Both the position numbers and the translations under genes were made by a program. Source: Arthrobotrys musiformis (lineage: Eukaryota; Ascomycota; Orbiliomycetes; Orbiliales; Orbiliaceae). Taken from it: a stretch of DNA of 64,000 nt. Within the stretch, counting starts at the first letter, position 1. The number at the start of each line of letters is the position of its first letter. The DNA lies in the NCBI GenBank assembly GCA_036971715.1, contig JAVHJL010000002.1, positions 2,202,501 through 2,266,500 of the forward strand. The letters are read 5' to 3'. This document shows positions 46,104 to 57,531 of the stretch, piece after piece. A model generated the notes under the pieces. It saw only the letters and a list, made by a program, of their open reading frames with translations. It had not been told where the DNA came from and ran no database searches.

Positions 46104-47696
46104 ATGAGGGTTTCCACACTCGCGACCGCTGTCGGATTCGCCGGCCTCGCTTCTGCCGGCGTCCACAAGATGTCCCTCAAGAAAATCCCCATCGAGGATA
46201 CTATGGTACGATACAAAGCTTCTACCGCCTCTTTACTCCCGGTTTCGTTTTGTTAACATGGAGAAACTTTCGTAGCTCGGCCAGAACTTCCAAGCCCAGG
46301 TGCAGGCTTTGGCCCAAAAGTACATCAGCCAGGCTGGTGGCCAGCAGACGTTCATCAACGACGTCAACGCCAACGACGGCCACTCCGTCCCAGTCAACGT
46401 AAGTGATCCTCTAGAGCCTGTTCGGATAAGGTACCCCTTTGTAGTGTCTCTTTGCTAACGAAATCCCTTGCTGTCAATAGAACTTCTTGAATGCTCAATG
46501 TAAACACTCAAATCATCTGCGCTTACGTCATTATCTTGGTGTTCCGGGACTTACATTATTCTTCCTATCGTAGACTACTCCGAAATCACCCTCGGAACAC
46601 CACCACAGAGCTTCAAGGTCGTCCTTGACACTGGTAGCTCCAACTTGTGGGTCCCATCGAAACAATGTTCTTCGATTGCCTGCTTCCTCCACACCAAATA
46701 CGACTCGGGCGAGTCGTCAACCTACAAGGCCAACGGCACCGAGTTCGCGATCCAGTACGGATCCGGAAGCATGGAGGGTTTCATTTCTCAGGATACCCTC
46801 ACAATCGGTGACATCACCATCAAGAACCAGCTCTTCGCTGAGGCCACCAAGGGTACGTAGCAGCCAACAATAACCTTAAATCCTTGAATCCATTTACTAA
46901 CTCCCGTCCAGAGCCTGGTTTGGCTTTCGCCTTTGGCAAGTTCGATGGTATCCTTGGTTTGGGATACAACACCATCTCGGTGAACAAGATCCCACCACCA
47001 TTCTACCAGATGATCGACCAGGGACTCATCGATGAACCTGTCTTTGCCTTCTACCTCGGTAGGGAAGAAGATCAGAGCGAGGCCATCTTCGGTGGTGTCG
47101 ACAAGAGCCACTACACTGGTGACATCACCTGGGTTGATGTTCGCAGGAAGGCCTACTGGGAGGTTCCCTTCGACTCCCTCACTTTCGGTGACCAGACTGC
47201 CGAGCTCGAATCCTGGGGTGCCGTTCTCGATACCGGTACTTCGCTCATCACTCTCCCAACCGACTACGCTGAGATGCTGTAAGTGTTTCCCAACCTGAGT
47301 TCCCGAAACAAGCTGGTAAACAAATATACTAATATCATAATCAGGAACTCTGCCATCGGTGCGACAAAGAGCTGGAACGGACAATACACCGTTCCATGCG
47401 AGAACGTTCCAAACCTTCCACCACTTACCTTCAACCTCGGTGGTACCAACTTCACCATCGAAGGCAGTGACTACACCTTGAGCATCCAGGGATCTTGCAT
47501 CAGCGCCATCACCCCTCTCGATATGCCAGCCCGACTTGGTAAGCTACTAAAATCGAAAAGGAAATTAAATAGACGATCGCGCTAACGTGTTTGGTGAACA
47601 GGACCATTGGCTATCCTCGGAGACGCTTTCTTGCGCAAATACTACTCCATTTATGACTTGGGCAACAATAGAGCTGGTTTGGCCAAGGCCAAATAA
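46104..47696 (+). CDS. PEP4: Vacuolar aspartic protease (proteinase A / saccharopepsin)
   Basis: 392 aa in seven exons: 46104-46205, 46276-46398, 46481-46499, 46574-46852, 46912-47278, 47345-47538 and 47602-47696. It is the vacuolar A1-family pepsin that activates other vacuolar hydrolases. A signal peptide is visible (ATAVGFAGLASAG), then a propeptide (VHKMSLKKIPIEDTM). Mature sequence begins near YSEITLGTPPQSFKVVLDTG. The catalytic aspartates are in DTGSSN and DTGTSL, with the flap tyrosine region IQYGSGSMEGF. The closing signature is LAILGDAFLRKYYSIYDLG. It ends GLAKAK with no GPI signal, which favours a vacuolar rather than yapsin-type enzyme. Exon 3 is only 19 nt. Length equals the usual proteinase A. 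Confidence 0.96.
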
Positions 47697-48541
47697 GAAG
47701 CTCATATACTCGCATGATAAGGATATGACTTCTTTGTACAACAAACTCATTTAACTCTCGGCTCCAAATTGCATACCCTCGGTTTTTCTCATTGGTGTTG
47801 TTGCCTTTCGTCTTTTTTCTACTTTCCTTTCAAGCAGTCGCGGTGTAATTGTCAACGAAACGTATTTTAATGGAACGGGAATATTCGGTTGCTTTTACAT
47901 CTCTTGCATATTATGTATTTTCACGGTAACTGGGAAGGATGGCTCAAGTACGATAAGGGACGGAATATATACTCAATTTTGGTTTATGGATCGCACCTTC
48001 TCCTCGTAATTATCTTTGCACACGTGTGACTTTCCTTCGACGCTAGCTAAGGTACAGCTAAGCTATGTCTGTTGGTACGGCGTACCTGTCGGTGGCGCTA
48101 ATGCAGAGTACGGCACACCGGCATGTCTCGCCCCTCGCTTCTCTCATGCAGTGCGACCGCTCAGTCTGGAGCTCAGTGGTTTAGAGACTCTGGGTTCAAC
48201 ATAACGTCATTACATTCCTGGACAGAAGCTAGGAGACTGGATTCGAGGCTAGAAGACTGGATTATTTGAAGGCGCCGATGTGACATGCTTACACAAAACG
48301 AGAGATTTTATGTAGATTTCCCTACGCTCCATCTCTGGTTTTAATACCGTCCCCTACAACAGGCCAATCACTACAGGCCCTCCGCCCTCTCAGTTGATAT
48401 AGAAGAAATATATCGAACGGCACTCACCTACTTACTTAAGTACTTACTTAGGTACTTAGGTACTTAGATACCAGCCTCCAACTCATCCAACAATCAATAT
48501 CACCAACTCACCAATTGCAACCTAACCCACCCTTCTAAAAA
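47697..48541. other. Intergenic between PEP4 and the TENA gene
   Basis: 845 bp. Left part is T-rich 3' UTR-like. A tRNA-like D-arm/T-arm pair at 48165-48200 lacks an anticodon arm and was rejected. A short TACTTAGG-type repeat lies at 48427-48471. Confidence 0.45.
48427..48471. repeat. Short tandem repeat of TACTTA/TACTTAGG
   Basis: Words TACTTACT, TAAGTACTTACT, TAGGTACTTAGG recur in tandem about 70-110 bp upstream of the TENA start. The words include their own near-palindromes (AAGTACTT), so single strands could fold. Confidence 0.6.
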
Positions 48542-49237
48542 ATGAAGCCAACACTAACAACCCACCTCCTCACCCTCACCCCATCCGCCTACAAATCCGC
48601 CACAACCCACCCCTTCCTCACCGCCGCAGCCACAAACTCCCTCCCCCGATCCACAATCCTCAAATGGCTCCTCCAAGACCGCCACTACGCCCTCTCCTAC
48701 ATCTCCTTCATCGGCTCCCTCCTCTCCAAACTCACCATCCCAACCACATCCTCCCGTCTCTCAAGCCTATCGTGGAAAATAGCAACAACCCTAATCTTCT
48801 CGCTCGATAATATTAAATCCGAACTGGAATTGTTTGATAAAACCCTCATCGAGGAGTTCGGGTGGAGTAGTGAGGATGAAGTTGGGGTTGAACCTATTAC
48901 GAGGGCTTATCAGGATTTATTCGCCGGAGCGGGGGCAGGGAAGGCGGGGTTGTTGGAGGGGATGGTGGTTTTGTGGGCTAGTGAGCGGTGTTACTTTGAT
49001 GCTTGGGGGTTTGCTAAGGCTTCTGCTGAGAGTACGGGGGAAGGGGTTATGACAAAGGTGTTTATTCCCAACTGGACGTCGGAGGGGTTTAAGCAGTTTG
49101 TTGATACGCTTGAGGAGTTGGTGGATGGGATTGCGAAGGAGGAAGGTGTGGAGGTTGGGGGTGAGATTTGGGGGAGGAGTGAGGTTGTTTGGAGGCAGGT
49201 GCTTTGGTTGGAAGAGAGGTTTTGGCCGGATGTTTGA
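48542..49237 (+). CDS. TENA/THI-4/PQQC family protein (thiaminase-2-like)
   Basis: Single exon, 231 aa. TenA-type proteins hydrolyse aminopyrimidine breakdown products of thiamine for salvage; in fungi the fold occurs fused in THI20/21 or as stand-alone proteins. The all-helical heme-oxygenase-like fold is indicated by THPFLTAAATNSLPRSTILK (start helix), WLLQDRHYALSYISFIGSLL, FDKTLIEEFGW and the conserved MVVLWASERCYFDAWGFAK, with EGFKQFVDTLEELVD and VVWRQVLWLEERFW at the end. The catalytic Cys of bacterial TenA cannot be placed with certainty; the Cys in ERCYFDAW is one candidate. It converges with a Dal5-family transporter. The coding strand is C-rich in the first third and G-rich in the last third. 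Confidence 0.85.
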   Translation: MKPTLTTHLLTLTPSAYKSATTHPFLTAAATNSLPRSTILKWLLQDRHYALSYISFIGSLLSKLTIPTTSSRLSSLSWKIATTLIFSLDNIKSELELFDKTLIEEFGWSSEDEVGVEPITRAYQDLFAGAGAGKAGLLEGMVVLWASERCYFDAWGFAKASAESTGEGVMTKVFIPNWTSEGFKQFVDTLEELVDGIAKEEGVEVGGEIWGRSEVVWRQVLWLEERFWPDV

Positions 49238-49786
49238 GGAGGATGGATCTGGTGTTTGGGATTTTGGGGTTGGTGATTTGGGATGATGTTAATTTATTTA
49301 TTACATAATGGTAATGGCCGCCTGGCATCGAGGCTAATGGGAACTTCAAGGTTAGGATTTCGTCTCGGAATCCGAAAAGACGGTTAAAAGGCCATTTGAG
49401 AATGGAATTCGAAGGCCGCAGAGTGGCACGAGCTTTTCGTTCAAATAAAGTTTATTCGCTACTTCGGTACTATCGAGATTGATTCACTCTTAAGTGTGTT
49501 GATACGCCAAAAAATACCACAAAAGTTCACAGATTAGGAGATATATGGATGCATGACCGAACTTCAATTGAACTCATTATCATATCCCTCGGAAATACAG
49601 GGCTAACATGTGTATGTTATATTATACTTCTAAGTATAACATCCCAATCCCTTCTCCCAACATTGCGAACCGAACTCCCCCATGCAAGATGATGATTAAA
49701 AACTAGAATATGAGAGAGGACCATAGCATTCTCTCGTACCCAGGCCACCCGGGCACAATTGGCAACCATCTAGTTTTTATAGAAAT
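49238..49786. other. Convergent intergenic region between TENA and transporter
   Basis: 549 bp of A/T-rich sequence with TATTATACTTCTAAGTATAAC near 49618, a small inverted repeat around AGTATAA. Consistent with facing 3' UTRs. Confidence 0.45.
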
Positions 49787-52072
49787 TTAGATAGTATACC
49801 TGAAGGACTCTGACTCTTCCAAAACCATCTCACCGCGGTCTGCCTTCTTGTTGACCCACTTGAAGTAGACGATAAGGAAAGAGGTGGTAATGAGAGTCAA
49901 AACGGCGCCGGTAAGGCAGGTGGTCAATCCGGGTCTGTAGCTTGGGGCGTCTTGTGGACTACAAACATCAACCATACGTTAGCATGATTATTTTATACTG
50001 TCTGATCTGGGGGGGAAATACATACCGGAAAACCAAACTGCCAATGATACCACCGACTGCAGCCATGCTGACCATAATAGTGGATGAGAAGGCACGCTTC
50101 CATTGACCACGGACGTTGTTGGATTGGTAGGTGAAGATAATTGGGAGATTTGCGGCCATTCCGCAGCAGAGCACGATCACACCGAAATATCTAACTCCGT
50201 TGCCCTTACCCCAACCTATTGAGATTTGTTAGTCACTAGACCCTACTTTGAGGAACCTTTTTTTTTTTCGGGAGGAAGCTTACCCATGACGGTGATACCG
50301 ATAATCTGAACAAGGCAGTTCCAGATGATAAAGGGACCTCTAGCCTTATATTTATCACTGATAAACCCGAATGCGAGCTGGTAAACAGCCTGGGTGATGT
50401 ATGGAGGAGCGGTCATAAGCTGGGCCTTAGCGACGGAGTATCCCATTCCTTTAGAAATAATACGGTTAGCATCCAACCATTTCCCAATTCATGTTATACG
50501 AATAAAACCCACCTTGGTTAAGAATAATCGGCATGAAGTACGCAAGGGCATAAGCGGGAATAGTGGCCATGCAAATCAACATGCCAAAGACATAACATTT
50601 CCAATCCTTTCCACCGCGTAAGAATCGAGCAATGGTAAACGGCTCAAGTTGGGAATCACCACGATCGGCTTCGACTTTTCGGATGACATAGTTGACTTCG
50701 GATCGGTTGAGGAATCCCCAGGTCTTGTGGGCGTTCGGGTCATCTGGGAATGGTGGGATAAAGATGTAACCGGCGACGGCGATGACACAGGTCAGGAGAC
50801 CTTCGATGATAAAGATCCATCTCTATTATTGGTTGATTCTTGTTTAGCTATCTCTCCACTTGTCGACGGAGATTATCTTGTTTGGGTAACTCACCCATCC
50901 CTCGAGACCGGCAATACCGTTCATTTGCATTAACCCGTAAGCCATAATACCCTATGACAGGCGCTTTATCAGTACCAACCCCTCGCATATTTAAAAAGTA
51001 TCGTTTGTGCCTAGAATAGCGGCTAGATTTTGTGGGTCTAATATAAAAACTCACAGTGAACGCATTGGCGACAGAGCCGATGACATAGAAACCTGCAAAT
51101 CGTCTACCAAGTTCATCTATACGTTCAAAATACCACCAAGTCAGAATGCCATTCTCATATCCCCAAGTTATAAGAAAACGAGGTTCTCGGAAAAATAGCA
51201 CTTACATCGGTCGTACCAGGTACTGAGGAGATACGAAGCTCCAGGGAAGTAACCAGCCTATCAATCCAGATCACAATAAGTCACCCTGCCCCACACCCGA
51301 AAAGATTCCCATTGGTCCTGATAAAGTAGCACATACCTCCAAAGCACCAAGAATCAATCTCATCCCAAGCAGTTGTTGCCATGTCTTAACGAGACCCATG
51401 CAGGTGACACAGGCTCCCCATAGCAGACAGATGACTGGTAAAAATACTCGTGGACCAAATTTTCGACATCCAATGACACCCGGCGCCTCGAAGAAGACAT
51501 ATGTAACGAAGAAGACCAATGTGATGATGGACTAAATGGTACGAATAATATGCGCGTTAGCCCGCCTTCCTCTTTTTTTTGTCACCTCAATCAACGTTGG
51601 AAATGGGGGTCGAGAAATTGCAACAGTACAACACGGCGCAAAACCTCTCCCCCCCAGAAACCGAACGCGATAAATAAAGGGAACGATGCAGTTCGGGAGA
51701 AACTTGTGAGCGTTGGGAGAAAAGGATGCAAAGAACTTACGTAGGCGTTATTCTCAACATTCATTTTCAAATCTCTCGTCATTCTATATGATTATCAAAT
51801 TTTGGTTAGGGAACAGCCCTTCTTGTTTTCCTCGAAAGTGGGGAATCCGCTGATCCTTACCCAGCAACAGCTGCGCTGCCAACATTGCTTCTGTCGATGA
51901 TGGAAATGCAGTAAATCACACCGGTAATGATGACTAGACGTCTATCAATACGGTGAACGATTTTTAGTTGCTCTGCTTCGCTGTACTCAACGATGTCGGA
52001 GACATCATCGGAGGCCTCGACATTTTCATTTTTGTAGATGTCGGACTTCTTTTCGTCTGGGTAAGAAGACAT
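49787..52072 (-). CDS. MFS transporter of the Dal5 / anion:cation symporter family
   Basis: 485 aa in ten exons: 52072-51861, 51783-51741, 51531-51337, 51257-51206, 51116-51055, 50951-50895, 50822-50513, 50448-50284, 50215-50026 and 49958-49787. The family (Dal5, Fen2, Tna1, Thi73, Vht1) imports allantoate, nicotinate, pantothenate, biotin and other carboxylates across the plasma membrane. Evidence: the N-terminal IVHRIDRRLVIITGVIYCI followed by DRSNVGSAAVAGM, then APGVIGCRKFGPRVFLP, GALEAGYFPGASYLLSTWY, IEGLLTCVIAVAGYIFIPPF and the typical end ADRGEMVLEESESFRY. Ten short exons split nearly every membrane segment. GATA-type sites lie in its promoter. Exact substrate is unknown; its TENA neighbour makes a thiamine-related compound one option. 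Confidence 0.9.
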
Positions 52073-55000
52073 TTTGGGCAGCACAGAAGCCTTCCGGTGG
52101 CCGTTATGGAGGGGGTAGAGAAAAAAAGGGTCTACTGGAGAAAGACTTTTTTTTTTATCTGGTGAGGGGGTATCGGGCCATATATATAGCGTGAAGCCTG
52201 TGAAGTGGGACCGCGCTCGAACCGCTGAAAACTTAAATCCTTAGCTTGACGCCCCACAGCAGCTAAGCAAAGCTAACTGAGCAGTTATCAGCAAGACAAG
52301 AGAGCTGAACAACGAAGACTTGCTGGCGGCGTTCGCGCGTAGCAAGGATAAAAAAAAAGAAGGGTCTGGCCTGAGCTTTGGCGTTTGAGGCGTGGGCAAG
52401 CTGATAGGAAAGAGACCAATGAAGATGATAGTGATGGGCCAGAAAAAAAAGTTTGGAGGTCCCAAGAATAACAGGACCTTAATATACATGATAAGTGATG
52501 CATCGTGACTTTGAACTTTCACACAATTGTTTGTGATGAGGGAACAGTAGTACAAGGATTTGGACCCTCCCAATGGACGAATGCCGATTAATCCGAGCGT
52601 GGAAGTTGCTGTGCCTGACCAGCCAGATTCCGTACGAATAGTCGTGGATGTGCAGGTGAGGTACGGATTTGCCGCTCTGGGGCCTCCCGCATTGGTAACT
52701 CCCAACAACCGAATTTCGGTTCTATCCTACCGAAACGAGAAGCTTGGGTTCGTGACGATGGTAACTTGCCGCGACTCTCACATAAAATCATACAAACCCC
52801 ACCTTCTATTCGATGTAAATTGTTGTGATTGAGTAAATCCGAGATTCCAAGAGCCCCTGCTCGATACGAGGATATGGGTCTATGCGTATGTGCATGTGGT
52901 GCCTGATCAAAAACGAATTACGATGGCTTTTTTTTTTTCTGGGGAGACGGCAAGTTTAGCAATTCTATGGGGAATTTTTTTTTTTACTCTGGAAAACGTC
53001 TTTGAAAGTAGCCGAAAGCTCAAGGTATAGATCTAGAGAATTTGAGACTGACCTGGTCTACGAACACGTGCGGGAATCCAAATGCGTCCATCGAGACGAA
53101 GGAAGACATAGAAGAATTTCGCCCGGCCCTTCACTGACACACTTGGCTCGCTCTTAGTGAGTTCTATCAACACTTATCAGAGACAGGACAAGAAGAGACC
53201 GAAAAAGTGCGATGCGCCGATAGAAAGTTTAATCTCCAATCAACATATCACTAAACTGGTTGTGGTTGTAGTTTTTGTGACTAGGTGGGAGCGCGACCCA
53301 CTGTGGCTGCTTAGTGCAGAGCTGGGGCAATGGTCCAATGTCTTTGTCGGGTGCATTTGTATGGCAAATACGAATGTGCCCACTGACCGGAAATCGGGTT
53401 TGTCTTTCCAGGGATCCTGCTTTTAACTAGTTGATTATTTAGTCTTTTCCCGGGGTTTTGGCTGGCTCAGAGATAGTATAGTGCTGTGCAATCGTTTTCA
53501 TTGTTAGGTAATTGGGTCAATGCCAGGAGCTTAGCTCGCCACACAAGACAATGTCTTCTCGCCTTTTCTTTATAACGCGAGACATTTCGCCGTCCTTTGA
53601 CAGTAAACAAAATTACAAAATTACCAAAAAATAAAATAAATCGGCCGGTTTCTATTAGTTCGGCTAACTGATACATACTAAAAAGTATAGTGGTTATTAT
53701 CTACGCGAAGGGTACCTTGCAATCGACCTCGTGGTTTCAAAGGGTCCTTGATCGGGAGACCATGTGGCTTCATGCAATGCTATCGTATTACTCTTTGATA
53801 ATCTCAGCTTCGTTTTCGTCTCCGGTATATCGTAACAAAGGTATCAAATGAGAGAGGAGCTGCCGGGTCTACGCAATCCGAAGGATCCTAAACCCTCACT
53901 GCACAGCGCAGCCTGTGGGAACTCGGATGCATGGATATATGTCCAGACATGCATCGCCATCACCGCCATCAGATGTTCACATTGTGGGTCCCAGTGGAGC
54001 CATGGATTCTCAACCCTACATACGCACATGTAGCACTGACTTAAACGACCAGTCACCGTGTACATGTACGTGTATGCACCATTAAGCATCTTTGCCACGG
54101 CACAAAAAAACTCTATTACCTATATGTGCGTTGGGCGTATCATATCATATCATTTTGTGAAGTTTGTGAAGACCGAAGGTAACGTCCCGCGTTTGCATGA
54201 TTAAGATCCGATTATTGCAGCGAGAAGCCTGACTCGACCGGCCGGTCCGGTTTCAATATGATCGAGGTAATATATCGAAGGGCTGGTTGTGATCTTGCTC
54301 TTATAATTCCATAAAGGATTCAAATCCGAGAATGTGGATGCCATGGCGCCAAGCGATTTGTACTACAACATCGTAACAAATGTCCAGAGGTGGTTTAGGC
54401 GATGGTTAGGCAATGCCCCGGAACCCGGACTTTGGGACTCCACCCAGCACTGGCTGGGTTTCAATACGAGACCAAGCCGAACTAGTCTCGCTGATCTCTC
54501 ACATTGAAACGGATCATTTTTTGCACGATGTTACATACATACGGTACCGGTGTGTTGCCGTTGGACGACTTCCTGTTTACTCTTGTGTTGTTGCTGTCTC
54601 GCACTTTTTTTCTTGTGTTGACTGTTTGATAGTTTGTTCATAGTGGCAACGCAAGCCGTTGAGTCGGGACTGGTCTTTCGAGGAGCATCGGGCTCGTGCT
54701 TTTGAGGTCGGCTTGCACATGGCTGGAGAGTGGTGGATGCGTGGCTTGCACGCTTTCCCTACCGCGATTAGAGTTAACGTCGAAACACCTATCATGTCGA
54801 CTCAAAAGACAAGAGAAGCCTCTGTAGGTTAGACTTTTTAGCCGATTTACCGCATCCAAACCGACCAACAGAAAAAAGGTGCTAGGAGTGAGGGAGAAAA
54901 CCCGCCCGTCTTCTTCTTTGAGACTAAGTTGTTAAATGAAGGCGTAGATACCGGTACCGGTACATGCCGATATTGTTCTATATGGGCCACGATATCACAT

Positions 55001-57531
55001 CCTCTTCGTTCGTTCTCGTCGGGCTTGAGCAAACTGTCTAAGCTAAGTGCCTACGTATGTCTCTGACGAAACAGTCTGAGTACAAATGCAGCAACGCTAT
55101 AGAGAGGCAAAGATTCGCCATGCAGGTAAGGTCAAATATCTGGAGGATCCTAGAGAATTTGGATTTGCACTTAAAGATTCAGCCGTATTGGTGTCAGACA
55201 ATATTCAAATTGATGGATTACCCCTTATTTTTTGCCTTCGGGAAAAATCGTCTATATATAACGTTGATGTTTATGAGTTTTGGAATTTGGTGCTTGAGGT
55301 ATGGGTCCAATGTTGCGGGTTTGTCTTTTGCCAATTGCCTATACATTATGTGTATATGGCGGTGGTCCATGGGTATGGTGATCGAGGCTGGGCTATGTCT
55401 ATGGATACCATGGATCAATCAATTGCAAATATGATATATCGATACACAGGTAGGTACTCGCATGTAAAACCCCATTTTGCCCAAGGCACGTCGTGATCGA
55501 TTCGAAAAAGGTGTTATAATAGAAAGACTTTCAGCGACAGTTAGCTTGTAGTATGGCAGGTTGACATCCGCTGGAAGATTACATAAACCTATATTAGGGT
55601 ACATGCGGGGCTCTAAGATCTAAGCCGGGCGGCTTACTATCAGCTTCCAGTTCGCTTTTCTCGAGCGCTTCAGTACTAAGTGATAGATTGATTATATATA
55701 ATACACGTATAATATTAAAACTTAGAACAGTATGCCAGGTGCACCAAACCTTAACCTGGGCCTTGTATACCTAGCTGGCCTAGACGTCTATAAATATAGA
55801 CGTATTTCGACTTCCTGAAGGTATACGAAGGTGGAGATGCACATGATCATGCATGACCGAGCCGACCATCTTATCATTATCTATCGTCAGACTAAATATT
55901 GGTAAGGCATTTCGTAGAGATGGATAATTCTCAACCGCGAAAAAACCTATATATAGGAAGCGGGAGAGAAGGTGGGCGGCTATGCAAAGACGAGCTATGC
56001 AACAATGGCTAATTCCTCATCCTGGCAAGCTGGTATTCACCATATCGACTGTGACAATCAAAATACCATTTAGCCTCATCAAACAAAACCATTGCAACTT
56101 CAATCCAACATGCAACACGGCCGGTCCAACATTCGGTGTTATATTGGGAAGGATCTATACGATTGCCGGACGAAACCTGGCCTAGAAGCGGGTCCGTTCC
56201 AGCCTGTCGCTCGACTCGACGATTGCAGACACCGAGATTAGAGTCTCGAACCCTCTTGCGCTCAAGGTATCGAATCGAACATTGTGCATGTGCGGAAGAG
56301 GTCAAAACAAAGAATATCGCACCCCGCCAAGCATCAAAACAAATTAGATCACAACAGAGGCTCATGCCTGCCGCCCGCATGCATGTGGCTGCCAAGTCTG
56401 CGGTTCAGGACCCGTCGCAAGGAATGCGCAATTGAATTGCGAGGTGGCGGAGCCCTATAAACGATATCATGAAATGCTCTCTTCTGCTACGGAAGGCATG
56501 TCCTGCAGATTCCTGATATGATTCCTCACTCGAAAGTGCCCCGCAAATGCAAAATGCAGGCCTGAGGCGGCAGACACTCGAGATCCCACCAACGAATGGC
56601 CTTTTTCAGTGCCGTTAAACGTTAGCACCAACGTGTGCCGAAAGTACCAATTACTTTCCGGACTTATCAAGCCAGCCCCTGCCCTGGAAGGGTTGTCCAT
56701 GCGACCTACGCGCCGAGCCATCTTTTTGTCCTCTCGATCGCTCGTCCTTTCGTTCTCCAACTTACATACATTTGTATGTGCAGACATACCCAAGCAGCGA
56801 ACCCCATCTTGCCAGAAAACCTCAAAAGCCAAGAATCAGCTGGATTGGATTCTTGTCTCTAAGCTTGTTGTTTTGCCTCCGGAGACATGCTTTTGATTTG
56901 AGTTTCCCGCTTGACATATGATTTCGATAGTCTAAGTTTTCCCCCGGCCTTTCAGCTTTCAGGACCCTTCATCATCGTCCGATATTTTCATAACATCAAC
57001 TAAATCGACCCTTTGGCCTTATCGTCTTCGTTTCAGCCTTTACCTAAACTGGACTGGTTGGACTTCACGCTTTGGAAACTACATCAATAACCACTTGGAC
57101 TGGACATCACAGCTTTTTTTTTCCCACCTGGATCCACTGTTCTCACGAGGAGGCAACGGCCTGTGCTTTCGCTTAATTGCCTGTATCGTGACCTCGAATT
57201 CTGCAGAATCTCTTGCTGTCCTTCAGCACGGCACAGCCTAGAAGGCTGCTTCACCGGATGCAATACCCCTCCGAGTTTTCGTAATAAACCAGGCCTCAGA
57301 TAATATCATGATACCTTGAGTCGTACATGTCGGTAGCCTCTGGACTTATCAACGAACGTTTAAACGAAGTATCTATGGGGCCATGCTGACTTGGCATCGG
57401 CAGATTACAGTGCTGATTTTAACATTCGACCATCTCGGTGCATCATCTGAGCCTCGGACACTCCTTGGAATCGCGGAGCTTGTGTAGCCTTCATATATCT
57501 GGGTCAAAAGTCCCAAGCAGCGATCAATAAA
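52073..57531. other. 5.4 kb gene-free region between divergent transporter and BCK1
   Basis: No supported coding sequence. The left 600 bp are the transporter promoter; the right 600 bp are the BCK1 leader. Between them the DNA has many stops in all frames and scattered A/T runs. Frames at 55086-55496 and 52708-52241 were examined and rejected (no family likeness, weak or absent ATG). No tRNA or transposon end was recognised. Confidence 0.5.
52155..52494. promoter_or_regulatory. Cluster of GATA-factor sites upstream of the Dal5-family gene
   Basis: TTATCT (52155-52160), TTATCA (52285-52290), TGATAG (52402-52407) and TGATAA (52489-52494) lie 80-420 bp upstream of the transporter start. AreA/NIT2-type GATA factors control nitrogen-source transporters in filamentous fungi, so nitrogen regulation is plausible. 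Single GATA words are frequent by chance. Confidence 0.35.

Noticed and set aside
48150..48205. tRNA-like GCTCAGTGGTTTAGAG followed by GGGTTCAA
   Set aside because: The D-arm-like and T-arm-like parts are directly adjacent, with no room for an anticodon arm. At most a degenerate fragment.
51258..51336. TPP-riboswitch-like word TGATCTGGAT in the fourth intron of the Dal5-family gene
   Set aside because: The companion CTGAGA motif and helices P2-P3 are absent; a single 10-base match is likely chance.
52241..52708. 155-codon minus-strand frame in the transporter promoter
   Set aside because: Starts at TTG, hydrophobic stretches come from A/T runs, no family likeness.
55086..55496. 136-codon plus-strand frame in the gene-free region
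   Set aside because: It overlaps a second open frame, shows no family likeness and has no splice or leader support.
56215..56310. Minus-strand GGTTCGAGAC box (possible tRNA)
   Set aside because: Four of five T-stem pairs form, but no acceptor-stem partner or A-box was found upstream.
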